Shown here: positions 6,093-8,278 of the stretch, piece after piece
Numbering within the stretch: position 1 is the stretch's first letter
Layout: each line of letters opens with the position of its first letter
Assembly (NCBI GenBank): GCA_902805985.1
Contig: CADCUW010000044.1
Location: 1 to 8,278 of the forward strand
Direction of reading: 5' to 3'
DNA from: an uncultured Rubrobacteraceae bacterium
GTDB taxonomy: Bacteria > Actinomycetota > Rubrobacteria > Rubrobacterales > Rubrobacteraceae
DNA length: 8,278 nt
Notes under the pieces: generated by a model
Databases searched by the model: none
The model's input: only the letters and a program-made list of their open reading frames with translations
Told to the model about the DNA's origin: nothing
Made by a program: the position numbers and the translations under genes

Positions 6093-6407
6093 TTAGGCCG
6101 TCTGCTGTTGCCAGCGTCGCCTCACGTCGTCCGCGAAGGCCTCGTAACCGCGCACGGGCAGAACCTCTTTTAGCTCCAGGTGGCGAGCCATCGGTAGGCC
6201 GGCCATCCAGATCCGGTCCAGCTCGTCGTGGGACTCCACGTCTAGAAGTGCCAAGACACGCCGCTGCCCGCAAACCTTGTAGAGCGCGACGACCGTGCCG
6301 GCGTCTTTGGCCGCGAGCGCCGCGTTCGCCTCCTCTTCCCAAGCCTCCCACAGCTCCTCCTGCGACAGCTCTTTCGGATCCACGCGCACATCGACGAAGA
6401 TCAGCAC
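6093..6407 (-). CDS. Muconolactone delta-isomerase-like protein (104 aa)
   Basis: Small ferredoxin-like (dimeric alpha-beta barrel) protein of the muconolactone isomerase family, which in the beta-ketoadipate pathway converts muconolactone to the enol-lactone. Matching features are the N-terminal strand MLIFVDVRVDP, a Glu/Ala-rich helix (about 14-33), LYKVCGQRRVLALLDVESHDELDRIW (43-68; compare the family's W-R-x-x-G and F-D-V-x-S-x-D-E-L), and LPMARHLELKEVLPV (71-85). The start is GTG at 6407 with AAAGGAGG 8 bases upstream; length is typical. No other beta-ketoadipate genes are nearby, and it precedes a BVMO in an apparent operon. It may therefore act on a lactone or other intermediate of the ketone route, or be a stress/monooxygenase-type relative. 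Family fit is good; the reaction is not established. Confidence 0.82.
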   Translation of the reverse strand: MLIFVDVRVDPKELSQEELWEAWEEEANAALAAKDAGTVVALYKVCGQRRVLALLDVESHDELDRIWMAGLPMARHLELKEVLPVRGYEAFADDVRRRWQQQTA

Positions 6408-6750
6408 GACCCTATCCTCCTTTGCTCGCCCTCAACCCGCCCACCATAATGCCAGTTTCCCCATTTTCTTGCATCCTCAATGGCAACGTCCCGGACAGCG
6501 TCAGCCAAGATGCGGACCTCCAGAGAATAAGCTTGCCATTTGTCAGGCGATCCGTAGGCCACCCTGGGGCCGGGGGCGATTCGCCACGAGCCCTCTCTCA
6601 AGCGGCCGAGGTTTGCAAGCCATACCCGGTCCCCGTGGGTGTCGTCCAGGTTACGCTCCCGGGCGACGCAAACAAGATAGGGAGGCCTGCCTAGTGTTCC
6701 GGGGGAGGGCCTAGCCGGGCGGCGGACCGTAAGACCCCGCATACTTCGGG

Positions 6751-6770
6751 TGGTTCGCACGTGCGAACCA
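6751..6770. promoter_or_regulatory. Perfect 20-bp palindrome, candidate operator
   Basis: TGGTTCGCACGTGCGAACCA equals its own reverse complement over all 20 bases. It lies 25 bp before the esterase GTG and 343 bp before the isomerase/BVMO operon. Length and symmetry suit a dimeric repressor of the TetR, MarR or similar type, but no regulator gene is in the window. In RNA it could also fold into a short hairpin in the esterase leader. Confidence 0.65.
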
Positions 6771-6783
6771 TGGGAAAACGATG

Positions 6784-6790
6784 AGGAGGT
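6784..6790 (+). promoter_or_regulatory. Ribosome binding site AGGAGGT
   Basis: Near-consensus site, 5 bases before GTG 6796. It lies inside the longer frame that begins with ATG 6781, so it argues that GTG 6796 is the true esterase start. Confidence 0.75.
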
Positions 6791-6795
6791 CCACC

Positions 6796-7734
6796 GTGAC
6801 GCTACACCCGCAAGCCGACGCGTTGCTCAAGCAGATGGAAGCCGACGGCGTCCCGGACATCTCGGAGATGAGCGTTTCGCAGGCGCGGATGTTCCTCGAG
6901 ACCGCCTTCGCCGGCATGGTGCCGAACCCCGAGCCGATGGCCGAGGTCGAGGACTTCACCGTTCCGGGGCCGGCGGGGAGGCTCCCGGTGCGCCTCTACA
7001 AACCGGAGGGCGCGGACGCGACCCCGCCGCTGGTCGTCTACTTCCACGGCGGAGGCTGGGTCATCGGGAGCATCGAGGCGTACGACCCCACCTGCCGGGC
7101 CCTGGCGAGCGCCTCGGGTTGCGCCGTGGCCTCCGTGGAGTACCGCCTCGCCCCGGAGAGCGCCTTCCCGGCGGCGCCTGAGGATTGCTACGCGGCCACC
7201 CGCTGGCTTGCCGAGAACGCCGCCGATCTCGGGGTGGACGGGGAGCGCCTCGCGGTCGCGGGGGACTCCGCGGGAGGCAACCTGGCGGCGGTCGTCGCGC
7301 TCATGGTCCGCGATAGGGGCGGGCCGAGGATCTCCTACCAGGTCCTCATCTACCCGGCCGTGGACGTCGAGGGCGACTACCCCTCCCGGACGGAGAACGC
7401 CGAGGGCTACTTCCTGACGGCCAGGGGGATGAGGTGGTTCTACGGGCACTACATCCAGGACGAGTCCCGCGCGGGGGACCCCCTCGCCTCGCCGCTCCTG
7501 GCCGACGACCACTCGGGGCTGCCCCCCGCGATGATCGTCACGGCCGGTTACGACCCGTTGCGCGACGAGGGCGAGGCGTACGCCGAGAAGCTGCGCGAGG
7601 CCGGGGTCGAGGCGAAGGTGAGCCGCCACGACGGCATGATCCACGGCTTCGCGTCCATGATCGGGGCGCTCGACGACGCCCGCGAGTCGCACGCGGAGAT
7701 GGGCCGGGAGTTGCGTACGGCGCTTCGGGACTGA
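6796..7734 (+). CDS. Alpha/beta hydrolase, HSL family (family IV) esterase/lactonase (312 aa)
   Basis: Cytoplasmic serine hydrolase of the hormone-sensitive lipase group. It shows the oxyanion-hole motif HGGGW (84-88), the nucleophile elbow GDSAGG with Ser158, the acid Asp253 (GYDPLRDEGEAY) and the base His283 (GMIHGF), in the usual order and spacing. Other family signatures are VEYRLAPE (114-121) and YPAVD (186-190). The N-terminus TLHPQADALLKQMEADG is the usual cap helix. GTG 6796 is preferred over ATG 6781 because AGGAGGT lies between them. It is divergent from the isomerase-BVMO operon and has the 20-bp palindrome in its leader region. Esterases of this group hydrolyse the esters or lactones made by BVMOs in known ketone pathways (cyclohexanone, methyl ketones), so it probably performs the next step here. 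Substrate not determined. Confidence 0.94.
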   Translation: MTLHPQADALLKQMEADGVPDISEMSVSQARMFLETAFAGMVPNPEPMAEVEDFTVPGPAGRLPVRLYKPEGADATPPLVVYFHGGGWVIGSIEAYDPTCRALASASGCAVASVEYRLAPESAFPAAPEDCYAATRWLAENAADLGVDGERLAVAGDSAGGNLAAVVALMVRDRGGPRISYQVLIYPAVDVEGDYPSRTENAEGYFLTARGMRWFYGHYIQDESRAGDPLASPLLADDHSGLPPAMIVTAGYDPLRDEGEAYAEKLREAGVEAKVSRHDGMIHGFASMIGALDDARESHAEMGRELRTALRD

Positions 7735-7805
7735 GCGCGTAGCACCCCACGCCCTGCCACCGAGGAACGAGCGCCGTGCCGCCCGGCTGGAACACCCCGG
7801 CGCGA

Positions 7806-7848
7806 GAAGTTCGATGCTCCCCGAGCCTACCCTTCTTCGTCGAACTTC
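7806..7848. repeat. Extra GAAGTTCG arm forming an alternative hairpin
   Basis: GAAGTTCGA (7806-7814) is complementary to TCGAACTTC (7840-7848), a 9-bp stem with a 25-base loop. The second arm is also the left arm of the 34-nt repeat at 7841, so the two hairpins exclude each other. The preceding bases (GGAACACCCCGGCGCG) resemble the loop of the 34-nt repeat, so this may be a decayed third copy. Confidence 0.45.
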
Positions 7849-7874
7849 CGAGAACCCCCTCAGAAGGAAGTTCG
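7841..7874. repeat. 34-nt hairpin repeat, copy A
   Basis: CGAACTTCC ... GGAAGTTCG form a 9-bp perfect stem around a 16-base loop containing GAACCCC. The same architecture and length recur at 8131-8164. It starts 4 bp after the stop of the minus-strand 68-aa gene and lies between it and the convergent esterase gene, so it could act as a terminator, though no T-run is present. Confidence 0.65.
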
Positions 7875-7877
7875 TTA

Positions 7878-8084
7878 CTAGCCGATGCCTCGCTGTCGAC
7901 GGGCCTCCCTGGAGGCCGTCTCTGTTGCGTCCAGCGCCTCCGAAAGACGCGCCGCCAGCCGCAAGTATCGGGGGTCGTCCGTCATCGCGTGCTCCAGCAG
8001 GAGGTGGCGGGACGCCCGGATGCTTTTGGAGGCCTCGCCGAGGTCCCCCATCAGCTCTTCGAGCACGGCGTCTTCGTCGAGCAT
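7878..8084 (-). CDS. Small helical protein of unknown function (68 aa)
   Basis: Family not recognised. The protein is acidic at the N-terminus (MLDEDAVLEELMGDLGEASK) and basic at the C-terminus (SREARRQRGIG). It is predicted to be mostly alpha-helix with Leu/Ala-rich faces: residues about 6-32 and 39-62, separated by TDDPRY. No Cys, signal peptide or membrane segment. Third codon positions are GC-rich, supporting real coding. There is no ribosome binding site. Instead a TACAGT -10-like hexamer (8096-8091 on the minus strand) ends six bases before the ATG, so transcription would begin at or next to the A of the ATG, as in leaderless actinobacterial genes. The gene is bracketed by the two 34-nt hairpin repeats and converges with the esterase gene. 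Confidence 0.65.
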   Translation of the reverse strand: MLDEDAVLEELMGDLGEASKSIRASRHLLLEHAMTDDPRYLRLAARLSEALDATETASREARRQRGIG

Positions 8085-8090
8085 AAGCTA

Positions 8091-8096
8091 ACTGTA
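8091..8096 (-). promoter_or_regulatory. -10-like hexamer TACAGT for a leaderless gene
   Basis: TACAGT fits TANNNT and lies six bases before ATG 8084, the spacing that puts the transcription start on the start codon. No convincing -35 box was seen 16-18 bases upstream. Confidence 0.4.
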
Positions 8097-8130
8097 CACT
8101 CTCGGCAAGCCGTAGGGGACCGGGGCTATG

Positions 8131-8164
8131 CGAACTTCTCCGAACCCCGCGCAGGCGAAGTTCG
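8131..8164. repeat. 34-nt hairpin repeat, copy B
   Basis: CGAACTTC ... GAAGTTCG form a perfect 8-bp stem around an 18-base loop containing CCGAACCCC. It has the same length as copy A, the same arms, and the same GAACCCC at the same distance from the left arm; the rest of the loop differs. It lies 34 bp upstream of the putative -10 of the 68-aa gene. Confidence 0.65.
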
Positions 8165-8176
8165 GAGCACCCTCCT

Positions 8177-8197
8177 TCCACGCACTCCGGTGAATAG
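8177..8197. repeat. 21-nt dispersed repeat, copy 2
   Basis: Same orientation as 860-880 and identical at 19 of 21 bases (TCCACGCACT, two changed bases, GGTGAATAG). It lies 13 bp right of hairpin copy B in gene-free DNA. Confidence 0.5.
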
Positions 8198-8209
8198 CGG
8201 CAAAAGTAA

Positions 8210-8239
8210 GGGCCGGGATGTAGAAGGATAACCCGGCCC
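8210..8239. terminator. GC-rich hairpin near right edge
   Basis: GGGCCGGG (8210-8217) and CCCGGCCC (8232-8239) form a perfect 8-bp stem with a 14-base A-rich loop. There is no T-run on either side. It could be a terminator for a gene beyond the window or part of a structured leader; the downstream 39 bases show nothing recognisable. Confidence 0.35.
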
Positions 8240-8278
8240 GGTTGGGTCCTGGGAGCTAGAAGCCTGACGTCGCGTGGC

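Larger units (their letters stand above)
6408..6795. other. Divergent control region between the BVMO operon and the esterase gene
   Basis: About 390 bp separate the two divergent transcription units. It contains the 20-bp palindrome at 6751-6770 and the ribosome binding sites at each edge. It also contains a minus-strand open frame (6401-6760, 119 codons) without a ribosome binding site. Its last 60 codons look protein-like (Trp- and charge-containing: GSWRIAP, KWQAYSLEVR, ARKWGNWHYGG), yet its third codon positions are far less GC-rich than in neighbouring genes. Its stop overlaps the GTG of the isomerase-like gene. I do not recognise it and treat it as doubtful: a foreign remnant or plain regulatory DNA. 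The stretch 6435-6545 is also visibly richer in A and T. No clear -35/-10 pair was found. Confidence 0.5.

Noticed and set aside
6093..6407. Isomerase-like gene as part of a complete beta-ketoadipate operon
   Set aside because: No catA, catB, pcaD or related gene is in the window; only family membership is supported, so no catC symbol is given.
6751..6770. Palindrome as an actinobacterial LexA (SOS) box
   Set aside because: The SOS box has CGAAC-N4-GTTCG; here the half-sites are in the opposite order (GTTCG-N6-CGAAC).
7806..8164. Repeats in 7806-8164 as a CRISPR array
   Set aside because: Only two full copies, about 290 bp apart, with a coding frame between them and no regular spacers or cas genes.
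6802..8181. Minus-strand open frame of 459 codons across the esterase and the right-hand repeats
   Set aside because: It runs antisense to a complete HSL esterase with all catalytic motifs, and its sequence is Arg/Gly/Pro-rich filler.
8210..8278. Right-edge hairpin as a tRNA or rRNA gene start
   Set aside because: No cloverleaf pattern, no GTTCRA T-loop sequence and no rRNA signature could be found.

Overview
The window is GC-rich, and its well-supported genes mostly end codons in G or C. Several genes start with GTG or TTG. The Baeyer-Villiger monooxygenase, HSL-type esterase and paired IS1182-type transposases fit a high-GC actinobacterium, possibly Rubrobacter-like. That placement is an impression from codon use and gene types, not a database result.

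Region 1 (1-3360) is shaped by mobile elements. An IS1182-family element enters from the left edge and ends near 853 (transposase on +). A second, complete and clearly different IS1182-family element occupies 1589-3270 (transposase on -), with 19/20 matching terminal inverted repeats and a 4-bp GCCC direct repeat on each side. Between them sit two small convergent genes of unknown function (947-1141 + and 1221-1469 -). Just right of the second element, two near-identical 15-nt direct repeats (3271-3285, 3344-3358) look like the end of an older element that was hit by the insertion.

Region 2 (3491-4344, minus strand) is decayed. The N-terminal third of a MetX-type alpha/beta-fold protein carries an in-frame amber codon. 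Near 4040 it is joined directly to the C-terminal half of an EAL-domain c-di-GMP phosphodiesterase, which itself has a frameshift near 3707. An internal deletion joining two unrelated genes explains this best.

Region 3 (4341-7734) is the metabolic core. A type I Baeyer-Villiger monooxygenase (4341-6014 -) has a muconolactone-isomerase-like protein directly upstream (6093-6407 -), and its stop codon overlaps the start of the broken MetX-like gene. Divergent from this operon is an HSL-family (family IV) esterase/lactonase (6796-7734 +). BVMO plus esterase is the classical pair that turns a ketone into an ester or lactone and then hydrolyses it. A perfect 20-bp palindrome (6751-6770) lies in the divergent control region and is the best candidate operator.

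Region 4 (7735-8278) holds a small helical protein gene (7878-8084 -) bracketed by two copies of a 34-nt hairpin repeat with GAAGTTCG arms. It also holds a 21-nt sequence that recurs just beyond the first IS element, and a strong GC hairpin near the right edge. No tRNA, rRNA or CRISPR array was recognised.
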